Of a stretch of DNA of 43,515 nt, positions 34,880 through 42,193 are shown in pieces; the first letter of the stretch is position 1; the number at the start of each line of letters is the position of its first letter. Position numbers and translations under genes: made by a program. The stretch spans positions 18,288 to 61,802 of the forward strand of contig MNYW01000068.1 of the NCBI GenBank assembly GCA_001873295.1. The letters are read 5' to 3'. This DNA comes from Nitrospirae bacterium CG2_30_70_394. GTDB taxonomy: Bacteria; CG2-30-53-67; CG2-30-70-394. A model generated the notes under the pieces. It worked only from the letters and a program-made list of their open reading frames with translations. It did not search any database and was not told where the DNA came from.

Positions 34880-34904
34880 GGGGCGGCAGTCAGCGCGCCG
34901 CCCC
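34880..34904 (+). terminator. Hairpin after rpoD
   Basis: GGGGCGGC and GCCGCCCC form a perfect 8-bp stem around a 9-nt loop, 15 nt after the rpoD stop. It lacks a T-run. Confidence 0.5.
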
Positions 34905-34909
34905 GCGCC

Positions 34910-34938
34910 TTGACTTGGACCCGAAAGGGGCGAGAATG
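34910..34938 (+). promoter_or_regulatory. Promoter of the tRNA gene
   Basis: TTGACT, 16-17 nt, GAGAATG, ending about 15 nt before the mature tRNA 5' end. Position and strength suit a stable-RNA promoter. Confidence 0.6.
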
Positions 34939-34952
34939 GCCCTCCTTTTCCG

Positions 34953-35028
34953 GGGCCTATAGCTCAGCGGTCAGAGCCGCCGGCTCATAACCGGTAGGTC
35001 CCTGGTTCGAATCCAGGTGGGCCCACCA
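34953..35028 (+). tRNA. tRNA with CAU anticodon, probably tRNA-Ile2
   Basis: A 76-nt cloverleaf. Acceptor GGGCCTA pairs with TGGGCCC, the D arm is GCTC/GAGC, and the anticodon stem GCCGG/CCGGT encloses the loop CTCATAA. The T arm is CCTGG/CCAGG with TTCGAAT, and CCA is encoded. A CAT anticodon occurs in initiator Met, elongator Met and lysidine-modified Ile2 tRNAs. The 5' G1-C72 pair excludes an initiator. The short D loop (AGCGGTCA) and location after rpoD favour Ile2, but elongator Met cannot be excluded by eye. Antisense ORFs crossing it are artefacts. Confidence 0.93.
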
Positions 35029-35122
35029 GAGCGGCTCGGCAAGGCGACGGAGAAGCCACGAGATTATGGCGAAGACACCTAGGATCACGAAAGCCAGGGC
35101 GATGTCCTCCCCGGCCGGCAGC

Positions 35123-35162
35123 AAGTAGAAAAAGCACCTCACCTGAGGTGCTTTTTCTACTT
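35123..35162. terminator. Strong bidirectional intrinsic terminator
   Basis: A perfect 19-bp inverted repeat, AAGTAGAAAAAGCACCTCA / TGAGGTGCTTTTTCTACTT, separated by CC. With A-run and T-run on the two flanks of the GC core it is a textbook terminator in both directions. It ends the tRNA transcript and lies just before the zinc-ribbon gene, whose ribosome-binding site follows. Confidence 0.93.
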
Positions 35163-35185
35163 GGGGACAACTTCTTGGAGAAGGA

Positions 35186-35917
35186 ATGGTGGCGACAGAC
35201 ATGGCAGTCAACGCGGACCTCAAGGCCCTCATCGAACTCCAGGCGGCGGACAGTCGGATCGTCGAGATCGAGCGCGAGAAGGCGCGGCTTCCCGAGGCGA
35301 TCGAGGCGATGCGCCAGGAGGTGGTGACGTCGCTGGCCGAGTACGACGCTGCCAGCCGCCAGGTTGAACTTCTCGAGGCGCGCCACGAGGTGATCCGGCG
35401 GGAGCGTGCCGAGGAGGAGGAGCGCCTCGCCCACACCCAGGAGCGCCTTCCGAACATCACCACCCAGAAGGCGTACTACGCCCTCCTCAAGGAGGTGGAG
35501 ACCGCGGAACGGGCGCTGGCCAGCCTCGCCGAGGAGGGGAGTCGGATCGACGCCGAGGCCGCCGAGTTGCGCGCCAAGCTGGTGGAGGTGAAGAAGGGAA
35601 TGGTGGGGGAGGAGACGCTGTTCGAGGAGCGCAAGGCGGCAATGGAGGCGGAGTTCGTCCACCTCGACAAGGAGCTGGAGACCCTGCGCAAGAAGCGCCA
35701 GAAGGCGGTGGCCGCGGTCGCGCCCAAGGCGCTGTCGAGCTATAAGCGGATTGCCAGCCGGCGCGCACCGTTGGTGGTGGTGGAGGTCCGCGACGGCCGG
35801 TGCACCGGTTGCCACATCCTCTTGCCGCCCCAGCTCTACGTGGACGTGAAGCGCAACGATCGCATCCACCTGTGCGGCCAGTGCAACCGGATCCTCTATT
35901 ACGCCGGCGAGGAGTAG
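35186..35917 (+). CDS. Coiled-coil protein with C4 zinc ribbon (zf-RING_7 family)
   Basis: A 243-residue cytoplasmic protein. Residues 10-190 form a long antiparallel coiled-coil hairpin rich in Glu, Arg, Leu and Ala, with the conserved turn TQKAYYALLKEVETAER. The C-terminal 50 residues are a zinc ribbon: GRCTGCHILLPPQLYVDVKR followed by HLCGQCNRILYY, two CxxC knuckles. This family (PF02591-type) is widespread, often near Nif3-like or ribonuclease HI genes, and is thought to bind nucleic acid; its exact role is not known. I accept the ATG at 35186, 5 nt after GGAGAAGGA; an ATG at 35201 has no such site. The upstream terminator suggests its promoter lies within or just after the hairpin region. 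Confidence 0.88.
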   Translation: MVATDMAVNADLKALIELQAADSRIVEIEREKARLPEAIEAMRQEVVTSLAEYDAASRQVELLEARHEVIRRERAEEEERLAHTQERLPNITTQKAYYALLKEVETAERALASLAEEGSRIDAEAAELRAKLVEVKKGMVGEETLFEERKAAMEAEFVHLDKELETLRKKRQKAVAAVAPKALSSYKRIASRRAPLVVVEVRDGRCTGCHILLPPQLYVDVKRNDRIHLCGQCNRILYYAGEE

Positions 35918-35953
35918 CATCGCCCCCTCCACTTCCCACCTAAGGTCCAGCCG

Positions 35954-36271
35954 ATGATCCGCCTCCTGCTTGCTGTTGCCCTTTGCCTCGCCACCCTGCC
36001 GGCCTTCGCCGATCCCGACGGCGAGGAGCCGGCGGTCCAGGCCAGCTCCTTGGTCCGTGCCCACCTCGAGCGTAGCCGCCAGCTCGAAGAGGCAGGCCAG
36101 AGCGAGGCGGCGGGCGCGGAGTTGGAAAAGGTCCTCCAGCTCACCGGCAACCTCCCCGCCGCCCACTTCCAGCGCGCCGAGCTCTTCGTCAAGCAGGGCG
36201 ATACGGCCGCGGCGATCGACGCCTACACCCACGCGATCGAGGCCATCGCCCTGCAGCAGTACCTGGAGTAG
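35954..36271 (+). CDS. Small secreted TPR-like protein
   Basis: A 105-residue protein with an N-terminal signal peptide (LLLAVALCLATLPAFA, cleavage likely before DPDGE). It is followed by about two tetratricopeptide-like helical pairs: HLERSRQLEEAGQSEAAGAELEKVLQLTGNLP and AAHFQRAELFVKQGDTAAAIDAYTHAIEAI. It would act in the periplasm as a protein-interaction module. 36 bp separate it from the zinc-ribbon gene, so the two may be co-transcribed. A terminator-like hairpin overlaps its stop. No specific partner can be named. Confidence 0.8.
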   Translation: MIRLLLAVALCLATLPAFADPDGEEPAVQASSLVRAHLERSRQLEEAGQSEAAGAELEKVLQLTGNLPAAHFQRAELFVKQGDTAAAIDAYTHAIEAIALQQYLE

Positions 36272-36285
36272 GGCGGAGTCCGCCC
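36271..36285 (+). terminator. Hairpin at the TPR gene stop
   Basis: GGGCGG-AGT-CCGCCC begins at the last base of the stop codon; a second hairpin CCCGCCG-GCC-CGGCGGG follows almost directly. No T-run. Confidence 0.4.
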
Positions 36286-36316
36286 CCGCCGGCCCGGCGG
36301 GTCCATGGCGAGCGAG

Positions 36317-36336
36317 GGTGGCTTGGAGAAGCCACC
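36317..36336 (+). promoter_or_regulatory. Hairpin with GGAG loop upstream of rnfA
   Basis: GGTGGCTT-GGAG-AAGCCACC, perfect 8-bp stem, about 110 nt upstream of the rnfA ATG. A GGA in a hairpin loop is the shape CsrA/RsmA proteins bind, but it is far from the start codon; regulatory meaning unproven. Confidence 0.3.
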
Positions 36337-36448
36337 TGCCGGTCGCGCCGGCCGCCGGTGCGCCGGGTACGGCCCGAGCCGTTTGAGGAGTGACGGTGGT
36401 GGCCGCTAGACTGCAGCGATCTCTTCTTTCCCTGCGCGGAGGTCCGCC

Positions 36449-37051
36449 ATGCTCGACGCCCTGGTGCTGGTGATCGGCGCCATCCTGGTTAACAACTTCG
36501 TCCTCGCCCGCTTCCTCGGGATCTGCCCCTTCCTCGGGGTCTCCCAGAAGGTCGAGACGTCGTTGGGCATGTCCGCGGCGGTCACCTTTGTGATGACCAT
36601 GTCGGCGATCGCCACCTGGCTCGTCTACCGGCTGGTCCTGGTGCCGCTCCACATCGAGTATCTAAAGACCATCGCCTTCATCCTGGTGATCGCCGCGTTG
36701 GTGCAGTTTGTGGAGATGGTTTTGAAGAAGACCAGCGAGGCGCTCTACGAGACCCTCGGGATCTATTTGCCGCTGATCACCACCAACTGCGCCATCCTCG
36801 GTATCGCGCTTCTGTCGTTGCAGCAGCAGGACAGTTTCATCGAGGCGGCGATCTTCGGCTTTGCCGCGTCGGTGGGCTTCGGCCTGGCCCTGCTCCTCTT
36901 TGCGGGGCTGCGCGAGCGGATCGTCCTTTCCAAGGTGCCGGAGGCGTTTCAGGGCAACGCGATCAAGCTGGTCACCGCCGGCCTCCTCTCCCTGAGCTTC
37001 ATGGGGTTCTCCGGCATCGATAAGGGCATCGCGCGGGTCTTCGGCGGCTGA
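36449..37051 (+). CDS. rnfA: Rnf complex membrane subunit RnfA
   Basis: A 200-residue integral membrane protein with about six transmembrane helices. It is a core subunit of the Rnf ion-translocating ferredoxin:NAD oxidoreductase. Recognisable segments are [38 protein letters not shown] (the [16 protein letters not shown] block with its conserved cysteine), [18 protein letters not shown] (second conserved Cys) and [21 protein letters not shown]. The conserved cysteines in RnfA/RnfE coordinate a membrane iron-sulfur cluster. rnfB follows after 34 bp. rnfC, D, G and E are not found upstream, where the TPR and zinc-ribbon genes lie, so the operon is split or only partial. Confidence 0.95.
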   Translation: MLDALVLVIGAILVNNFVLARFLGICPFLGVSQKVETSLGMSAAVTFVMTMSAIATWLVYRLVLVPLHIEYLKTIAFILVIAALVQFVEMVLKKTSEALYETLGIYLPLITTNCAILGIALLSLQQQDSFIEAAIFGFAASVGFGLALLLFAGLRERIVLSKVPEAFQGNAIKLVTAGLLSLSFMGFSGIDKGIARVFGG

Positions 37052-37085
37052 CGCCCCTCCCGCAGGTACCGATGAGGAGTACGAG

Positions 37086-37931
37086 ATGATCGAGGTCGTG
37101 CAGGCAGTCGCGGGTCTCGGGGGGATGGCGCTCGCCGCCAGCTTCGGGCTGGGAGTGGCGGCGCGGAAGTTCTACGTCCCGGTGGACGTGAAGGTCGACG
37201 AGATCGACGAGGCCCTGCCGCACGCCAACTGCGGCGCCTGCGGCTTCCCGGGGTGTCGCGCCTTCGCCACCGCGGTTTCCAAGGGCGATGCGCAGACCGA
37301 CGGCTGCCCGGTGGGCGGCGGCGCCACTGCGGTGGCGGTGGCGAAGATCATGGGGATGGAGGCGGTAGCGGGCGCCCGCGAGCCGCTGGTCGCGGTGGTC
37401 TACTGCGCCGGTGGCACGCACAACGCCATGGACAAGATGGTCTACGAGGGGCCGCACGACTGCCGCACCCTGGCGCTTCTCGGCGGCGGCCAGAAGGAGT
37501 GCTCCTTTGCCTGCATCGGTCTGGGCACCTGCACCGTCGAGTGCCCGTTCGACGCCATCCACATGAACGCCTTCATGCTCCCGGAGGTGGACTACACCCG
37601 CTGCACCGGCTGTCGCATCTGCGCCGAGGTGTGCCCGAAGAACGTCATCGACATGGCGGGGATCAGCCACGACGTCCACATCGCCTGCTCCTCCCACGAC
37701 AAGGGCAAGACCACCAAGTCGGTGTGCATGGTCGGCTGCATCGCCTGTAACAAGTGCGTCAAGGCATGCCCGGTGGCGGCGATCGCCATCGACGGCGATT
37801 TGGCGCGCATCGACTACACCAAGTGCGACAACTGCGGTGAGTGCATCAAGGTGTGTCCCACCGACATCATCGTGAACTACAGCCACAAGCGGAAACAGGC
37901 CGAGCAACTGGCGGCCCTCGCCGCCGCGTAG
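37086..37931 (+). CDS. rnfB: Rnf complex iron-sulfur subunit RnfB
   Basis: A 281-residue protein: one N-terminal membrane anchor (residues 5-25), then the HANCGACGFPGCRAFA cluster domain with a fourth Cys in GCPVGG. Several ferredoxin-type motifs follow: CSFACIGLGTCTVECPFDA, CTGCRICAEVCPKNVI, CMVGCIACNKCVKACPV and CDNCGECIKVCPTDII. The number of Cys motifs and the length match the long RnfB of acetogens, Bacteroidetes and deltaproteobacteria rather than the roughly 190-residue RsxB of enterobacteria. It receives electrons from ferredoxin and passes them into the complex. GAGGAG lies before the ATG. The next gene is unrelated to Rnf. Confidence 0.96.
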   Translation: MIEVVQAVAGLGGMALAASFGLGVAARKFYVPVDVKVDEIDEALPHANCGACGFPGCRAFATAVSKGDAQTDGCPVGGGATAVAVAKIMGMEAVAGAREPLVAVVYCAGGTHNAMDKMVYEGPHDCRTLALLGGGQKECSFACIGLGTCTVECPFDAIHMNAFMLPEVDYTRCTGCRICAEVCPKNVIDMAGISHDVHIACSSHDKGKTTKSVCMVGCIACNKCVKACPVAAIAIDGDLARIDYTKCDNCGECIKVCPTDIIVNYSHKRKQAEQLAALAAA

Positions 37932-37964
37932 GGGTCGCACGCGAGGGTGCGACGAGGGGGGCGC

Positions 37965-38648
37965 ATGGCTATAGTGGATTTTGTGAATGGCCACCCCCAA
38001 CCCTGTGACGGCCAGACTGGTGACGCGGCCACGCGCGACTACCTGGTCCTCTTTTGGACGCGGCTGGACGACGCCGAGCGGCGCTGGCATCCGCCCGTAC
38101 CGCTGGTGGCCCTGGCCCCCCGCCGCACCCTCTCCGGTCTCTACCTCTCCAGCGCCGGCGAGAGCGGCTACCGTTGTCGCGTAGTCCCCGGGGTGGTGCG
38201 CCATGACAAGCGGCTGGCGGTCCTCCTCGGCGCCGCGCTCTCCGCCGGGGCGACCCAGGTCTCCGTCGGGGTGGCGAAGCCGCGGCGCGGTGTCGGGCGG
38301 TTCGAGATCAGCGTCACCCACGGCCACCAGCGTTGTCTGGCGGTGGGCGGGCGGCTTCACGCCCTGCCGGCGCGCCTCGCGATCCCCCTGACCTTCCTCC
38401 AGTGGAAACCGTCGGGGGCGCTCGTGGCCCTGCCCGAGTGCGCCCAGGAGGTGGCATGGGGACGGCCCCATCTGGAGGCGCGACCGCCGGTAACGGACCT
38501 CCCCTTCGGCGCCCCCTTCGTGGTCGTGGGGTGGGGGTCAAGCCGGGTCGCCAGCGAGGCGGAGGGGCGGCTCCCGGTCCCCCTGCGCATCTCCATCGAG
38601 GGGATTCACCGGGTCGCCGGCCCCGCCTCCGCGTGCCGGGTGTCGTGA
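37965..38648 (+). CDS. Unrecognised protein, coupled to a lipoprotein gene
   Basis: A 227-residue protein I do not recognise. The ATG at 37965 follows GAGGGGGG and starts MAIVDFVNGHPQPCDG; the track's upstream start adds six residues without support. There is no signal peptide and no transmembrane helix. Visible features are a Trp-containing FWTRLDDAERRWHPP segment, RYRC-like GYRCRVVPGVVRHDKRLAVLLGAAL, a glycine-bounded VGVAKPRRGVGRFEISV strand, FGAPFVVVGWG near the C-terminus, and cysteines scattered without a CxxC pattern. The TGA overlaps the ATG of the lipoprotein gene (TGATG), so the two proteins are probably made together. It follows rnfB by 33 bp and may be in the same transcript. No function can be assigned. 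Confidence 0.75.
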   Translation: MAIVDFVNGHPQPCDGQTGDAATRDYLVLFWTRLDDAERRWHPPVPLVALAPRRTLSGLYLSSAGESGYRCRVVPGVVRHDKRLAVLLGAALSAGATQVSVGVAKPRRGVGRFEISVTHGHQRCLAVGGRLHALPARLAIPLTFLQWKPSGALVALPECAQEVAWGRPHLEARPPVTDLPFGAPFVVVGWGSSRVASEAEGRLPVPLRISIEGIHRVAGPASACRVS

Positions 38649-39127
38649 TGCGGCGGCTCCTCCTCCTCACCTTGCTGGTGGCGCTGGCGGCGTGCGTCGC
38701 CAACCGCGTCCACTACGTCACCCTCGACCACCCCACCTACGCCACCGAGGCGATTGTCGATGCCCCGCGGCCGCGGGTGTGGGCGGTGGTGCAGGCGGTG
38801 ATGGCAGGCAACCCCCTGGCGGTGGTGAACGAGCAGGCCACCACCCTGACCACCGAGTGGAGCTTCACCAAGAGCGACACCACCCGCGAGGTGGTGCAGC
38901 TCGGTGACCAGGTGGAGAGCCACTGGGTGGAGACGCGCGAGCGGATCACCGTGGAGGTCTCCTCGGTCGGTGTCGGCACCCGGGTTGCGGTGCACCGCGA
39001 GGTCTTGGAGAACCGCCGCTACAGCGAGGGGATCGGCCGCTACTACGCCGCCGACCACTACGTCGACTCCCCCTCCTCGACGGTGGTGGAGCACCGCCTC
39101 TTGGACGAGATCCAGCGGCGGCTGTGA
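38648..39127 (+). CDS. Small lipoprotein of unknown function
   Basis: A 159-residue protein with a lipoprotein signal: MRRLLLLTLLVALAACVANR, lipobox LAAC with Cys16. The mature part is a compact alpha/beta domain with IVDAPRPRVWAVVQAVMAG, TLTTEWSFTKSDT, VETRERITVEVSSVGVGTRVAVHREV and a C-terminal HRLLDEIQRRL helix. This pattern resembles BamC-like or DUF-type outer-membrane lipoproteins that measure a small beta-sheet fold, but I cannot assign a family. There is Arg/Asn rather than Asp after the lipidated Cys (VANR), so export to the outer membrane is likely. The start overlaps the preceding gene's stop. The track's longer frame is a shadow of that gene. Confidence 0.8.
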   Translation: MRRLLLLTLLVALAACVANRVHYVTLDHPTYATEAIVDAPRPRVWAVVQAVMAGNPLAVVNEQATTLTTEWSFTKSDTTREVVQLGDQVESHWVETRERITVEVSSVGVGTRVAVHREVLENRRYSEGIGRYYAADHYVDSPSSTVVEHRLLDEIQRRL

Positions 39128-39373
39128 GGCCAGACCGCGGTCCGCGAAGGGCGGCGGCCGATCGCCCGGGGAGCCTTTCGGACGGGGTCGCTGCGCACGA
39201 GAAGGCGCGGGGTCGCGTCTGGATTGCGACCGGTTCGATGCGCCGCCTGGGGCTCGTGCTCCGCAGAACGGCGGCCTCCGGGCCGAGAGCCGCGGTCGTA
39301 GCGCGGGACAAGCTCTGCCACGCTCTTCGGGGGTGGAGCGCGGCCGGCGGTGGCCGGCGGGAGGAGTGGCGGT

Positions 39374-40732
39374 CTAGCCGAGGGTTGCGGCAAGCGCCGC
39401 GGCGAGGGTTCCGGTGAGGCGGTCGATCTCGGCAGCGGTGATCGTCAACGGTGGCATCAAGGCGATCACGTCGCCCAGGGGGCGCAGGTAGACGCCGCGG
39501 GCGATCGCCGCCTGGCACACCTGCCAGCCGCGCCGCTGCCTCCATGGGTACGGTTCCCGCGTCGCCTTGTCCGCCACCACCTCCACCCCGACCATCAGGC
39601 CACGGCTTCGCACCTCGCCCACGTGCGGGTCGCAGGCGAGCTCTTCCAGATTACGGCCCAGGTGCGCCGCCCGTTCCGCCACCCCGGCGAGGGTGCCGCC
39701 GGCGCGCCGCAAGACCTCCAGGCTGGCGGAGGCGGCGGCACAGGCCAGGGCGTTGCCGGTGTAGGTGTGGCCGTGGAAAAAGGTCCTGAGCTCCGCGTAG
39801 TCGCCGAGGAAGGCCGCGAAGATCCGCTCCGTGGCGAGGGTCGCGGCGAGCGGTAGGGTGCCGCCCGTGATCCCCTTGGCGAGGCACATCAAGTCCGGCA
39901 CCACCCCCTCTTGGTCGCAGGCAAACAGGGTGCCGGTGCGGCCGAAGCCGGTGGCCACCTCGTCGCAGATGAGCAGTAGGTCGAGCTCGTCACACAGCTC
40001 CCGCACCCGCCGCAGGTAGCCGGGCGGCTGGGAGATCATCCCGGCGGCCCCCTGCATCAGCGGCTCGACGATCACCGCGGCGATCTCCTCCCGGTGGGCG
40101 CGAGCGAGGCGGGCAAGCTCGTCGAAGCACGCCATGGCGCAGGTCGCCGGCTCCCGGGCGAGGGGGCAGCGGTAACAGTAGGGCGACGGGGCGTGGAAGG
40201 CGTCGAACAAGAGCGGCGCGAAGATCTTGTGGAAGAGCTCGATCCCGCCCACCGACACCGAGCCGAGGGTGTCCCCGTGGTAGGCGTGGGTGAGGCAGAG
40301 AAAGCGGGTGCGCCCGCGGTGCTGCCCACCCGCCTCCTGCTGCCAGAACTGGAAGGCGATCTTCAGGGCCACCTCCACCGCGGTCGAGCCCGAGTCGGAA
40401 TAGAAGCAGCGGCGAAGCCCCGCCGGCGCCGCGGCTACCAGCTCGCCCGCGAAACGCGCCGCCGCCGCCGAGCCGAGGCCGAGGAGGGTGGAGTGGGCCA
40501 CCTTGTCGAGCTGCGCCCGGATCGCCGCGTCGATCTCGGCTACGTGGTGGCCGTGGAGGTTGCACCACAAGGCGCCGGTACCGTCGAGGTACTCGCGCCC
40601 CTCGAGGTCCACCAAGGTGGCGCCGCAGGCGCGCTCGACGATGATCGGCTCACCCGCCATCCACTCGCGCATCTGGGTAAAGGGGTGCCAGAGGCAGTCG
40701 CGCTCGGCGGCGTAGAGGGACGGCTTATCCAT
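39374..40732 (-). CDS. bioA: Adenosylmethionine-8-amino-7-oxononanoate aminotransferase
   Basis: A 452-residue class III PLP aminotransferase that converts KAPA to DAPA in biotin synthesis using SAM as amino donor. BioA marks are [11 protein letters not shown] near the N-terminus, [15 protein letters not shown], the phosphate-binding [44 protein letters not shown] (PLP-contacting Asp) and [20 protein letters not shown] with the Schiff-base lysine. Tyr and Trp substrate contacts are consistent with BioA rather than a generic omega-aminotransferase. It stands alone: no bioB, F, C or D in the window and no clear BirA operator in the 118-bp divergent spacer shared with the M23 peptidase gene. Confidence 0.96.
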   Translation of the reverse strand: MDKPSLYAAERDCLWHPFTQMREWMAGEPIIVERACGATLVDLEGREYLDGTGALWCNLHGHHVAEIDAAIRAQLDKVAHSTLLGLGSAAAARFAGELVAAAPAGLRRCFYSDSGSTAVEVALKIAFQFWQQEAGGQHRGRTRFLCLTHAYHGDTLGSVSVGGIELFHKIFAPLLFDAFHAPSPYCYRCPLAREPATCAMACFDELARLARAHREEIAAVIVEPLMQGAAGMISQPPGYLRRVRELCDELDLLLICDEVATGFGRTGTLFACDQEGVVPDLMCLAKGITGGTLPLAATLATERIFAAFLGDYAELRTFFHGHTYTGNALACAAASASLEVLRRAGGTLAGVAERAAHLGRNLEELACDPHVGEVRSRGLMVGVEVVADKATREPYPWRQRRGWQVCQAAIARGVYLRPLGDVIALMPPLTITAAEIDRLTGTLAAALAATLG

Positions 40733-40850
40733 TCGGAGCTCGGGGGGTGGGCGAAGGCGGGGGTGGAAACCGGTGGGTTAGCCCTTGCGATAGGAACCGG
40801 CGGACCCCGTATCATGCCCGCGCCCGCGCACGGTGCGTGAGGGGGATCCC

Positions 40851-42164
40851 ATGAGAAACGTTGGCGGTCACGGCGGACGGCGCAGGTGGATCACGGTGCT
40901 CCTCGTAGTGGGGGCGGCGGTATGGGCCATGGGGGTGGCACGCCGGCCGGTGCCGCCAGAGCCCACCACCTCCCTCGTCACCCCGGCGGTGGCGGTCGTC
41001 TCCCTACCCGGCGCGGCGCCGCTGGATGGGGGCGGCGCGATCGACGAGCTCTCCCCGCCGGTGGATCGGTGGGAGGGGGTGGTCGGGCGGGCGGACTCTT
41101 TCTACTCGATCCTCACGGGCCACGGCGTCGCCCCGGCGCGGGTCCTGGCGATGGTGGCGCCAGATTGCGGCAAGCGTGAGCTGAGCCACCTCGTCGCCGG
41201 CCAGCCCTACACGGTCACCTGCGATCCGGAGAGCGACGCGGTGGAGTTTCGCTACCGCACCGACGCGGACCACGACTACGTGGCGCGCTTGGAAGGCGAG
41301 CAGTTCAGCGCGCGTCTCGACCCGGTGGCGTGGGATATCCGCCTGCGCCACATTGCCGGCACCATCAATTCTTCCATCTTCGAGAACCTCCAGGCGCGCG
41401 GCGTAGGCGACGCGATCCCCATGAAGCTGGCGGTGATCTTCGGTTGGGACATCGAGTTCGCGATCGATATCCGCCCGGGCGACCGGTACAACCTCCTCTT
41501 CCAGGAGAAGTGGCGCGACGGCAAGTTTGTGGAGTACGGCAAGGTGGTCGCCGCCACCCTCACGGTGCAGGGCGAGGACCACACGGCGATCTACTACAAG
41601 GACGGCAGCGGCTACGAGGAGTACTACGACCCCAGCGGCCGCTCCTTGACCAAGCAGTTCCTCCGCTCGCCGGTGAACTACACCCGCATCTCCTCGAACT
41701 TCACCTACCACCGGCTCCACCCGATCCTCCGCGTCTACCGCCCCCACCTCGGCGTCGATCTCGCCGCGCCGGTGGGGACGCCGGTGCGGGCGGTGGGCGC
41801 CGGCCGGGTGGCGGAGGTGGAGCGCAAGGGGGCGGCGGGGAAGATGGTGCGGATCCGCCACAACGATCGGTACGAGACCGCCTACCTCCACCTCTCCCGC
41901 TACGCCGAGGGGGTGCGTCCGGGGGCGCGGGTACGGCAGGGGCAGGTCATCGGCTACGTGGGGGCGACCGGGCGGGCCACCGGTCCCCACCTCGACTACC
42001 GCTTCTATGTCCACGGTGAGGCGGTGAATCCGATGACCATCAAGTCTCCCGCGGCGGAGCCCGTAAAGGAGGCCTATCGAGCAAACTTTCTCCGTCTGGC
42101 GGCGGAGTACCAAGGGCGACTGGTCACCGAACCCGCGGAGACGGTGATTGCCTCCAGTCGCTAG
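40851..42164 (+). CDS. M23-family peptidoglycan endopeptidase (MepM-like)
   Basis: A 437-residue membrane-anchored murein hydrolase candidate. It has an N-terminal transmembrane segment (WITVLLVVGAAVWAMGVA), an OapA/LysM-like region (RADSFYSILTGHGV...VAGQPYTVTCD), and a Csd3-type second domain with IAGTINSSIFENLQARGV and FGWDIEFAIDIRPGDRYNLLFQEK. The catalytic LytM domain follows: HPILRVYRPHLGVDLAAPVGTPV, TAYLHLSRYAEGVRPG and ATGPHLDYRFYVHG. The metal site HxxxD is present, but the usual HLH of the third motif is HLD, so one zinc ligand His is replaced by Asp, a variant that I believe occurs in some lineages. GAGGGGGATCCC precedes the ATG. pilT begins 29 bp after the stop. It probably cleaves cross-links during growth or pilus assembly. 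Confidence 0.9.
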   Translation: MRNVGGHGGRRRWITVLLVVGAAVWAMGVARRPVPPEPTTSLVTPAVAVVSLPGAAPLDGGGAIDELSPPVDRWEGVVGRADSFYSILTGHGVAPARVLAMVAPDCGKRELSHLVAGQPYTVTCDPESDAVEFRYRTDADHDYVARLEGEQFSARLDPVAWDIRLRHIAGTINSSIFENLQARGVGDAIPMKLAVIFGWDIEFAIDIRPGDRYNLLFQEKWRDGKFVEYGKVVAATLTVQGEDHTAIYYKDGSGYEEYYDPSGRSLTKQFLRSPVNYTRISSNFTYHRLHPILRVYRPHLGVDLAAPVGTPVRAVGAGRVAEVERKGAAGKMVRIRHNDRYETAYLHLSRYAEGVRPGARVRQGQVIGYVGATGRATGPHLDYRFYVHGEAVNPMTIKSPAAEPVKEAYRANFLRLAAEYQGRLVTEPAETVIASSR

Positions 42165-42193
42165 GTTGGGCTCCCGCCGCGCCGGGAGCCCCC

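Noticed and set aside
34957-36652. Minus-strand ORFs ending in HLDSNQGPTGYEP and GPPGFEPGTYRL
   Set aside because: These are translations of the antisense strand of the tRNA gene, a well-known annotation artefact, joined to the shadow of the zinc-ribbon gene and its neighbours.
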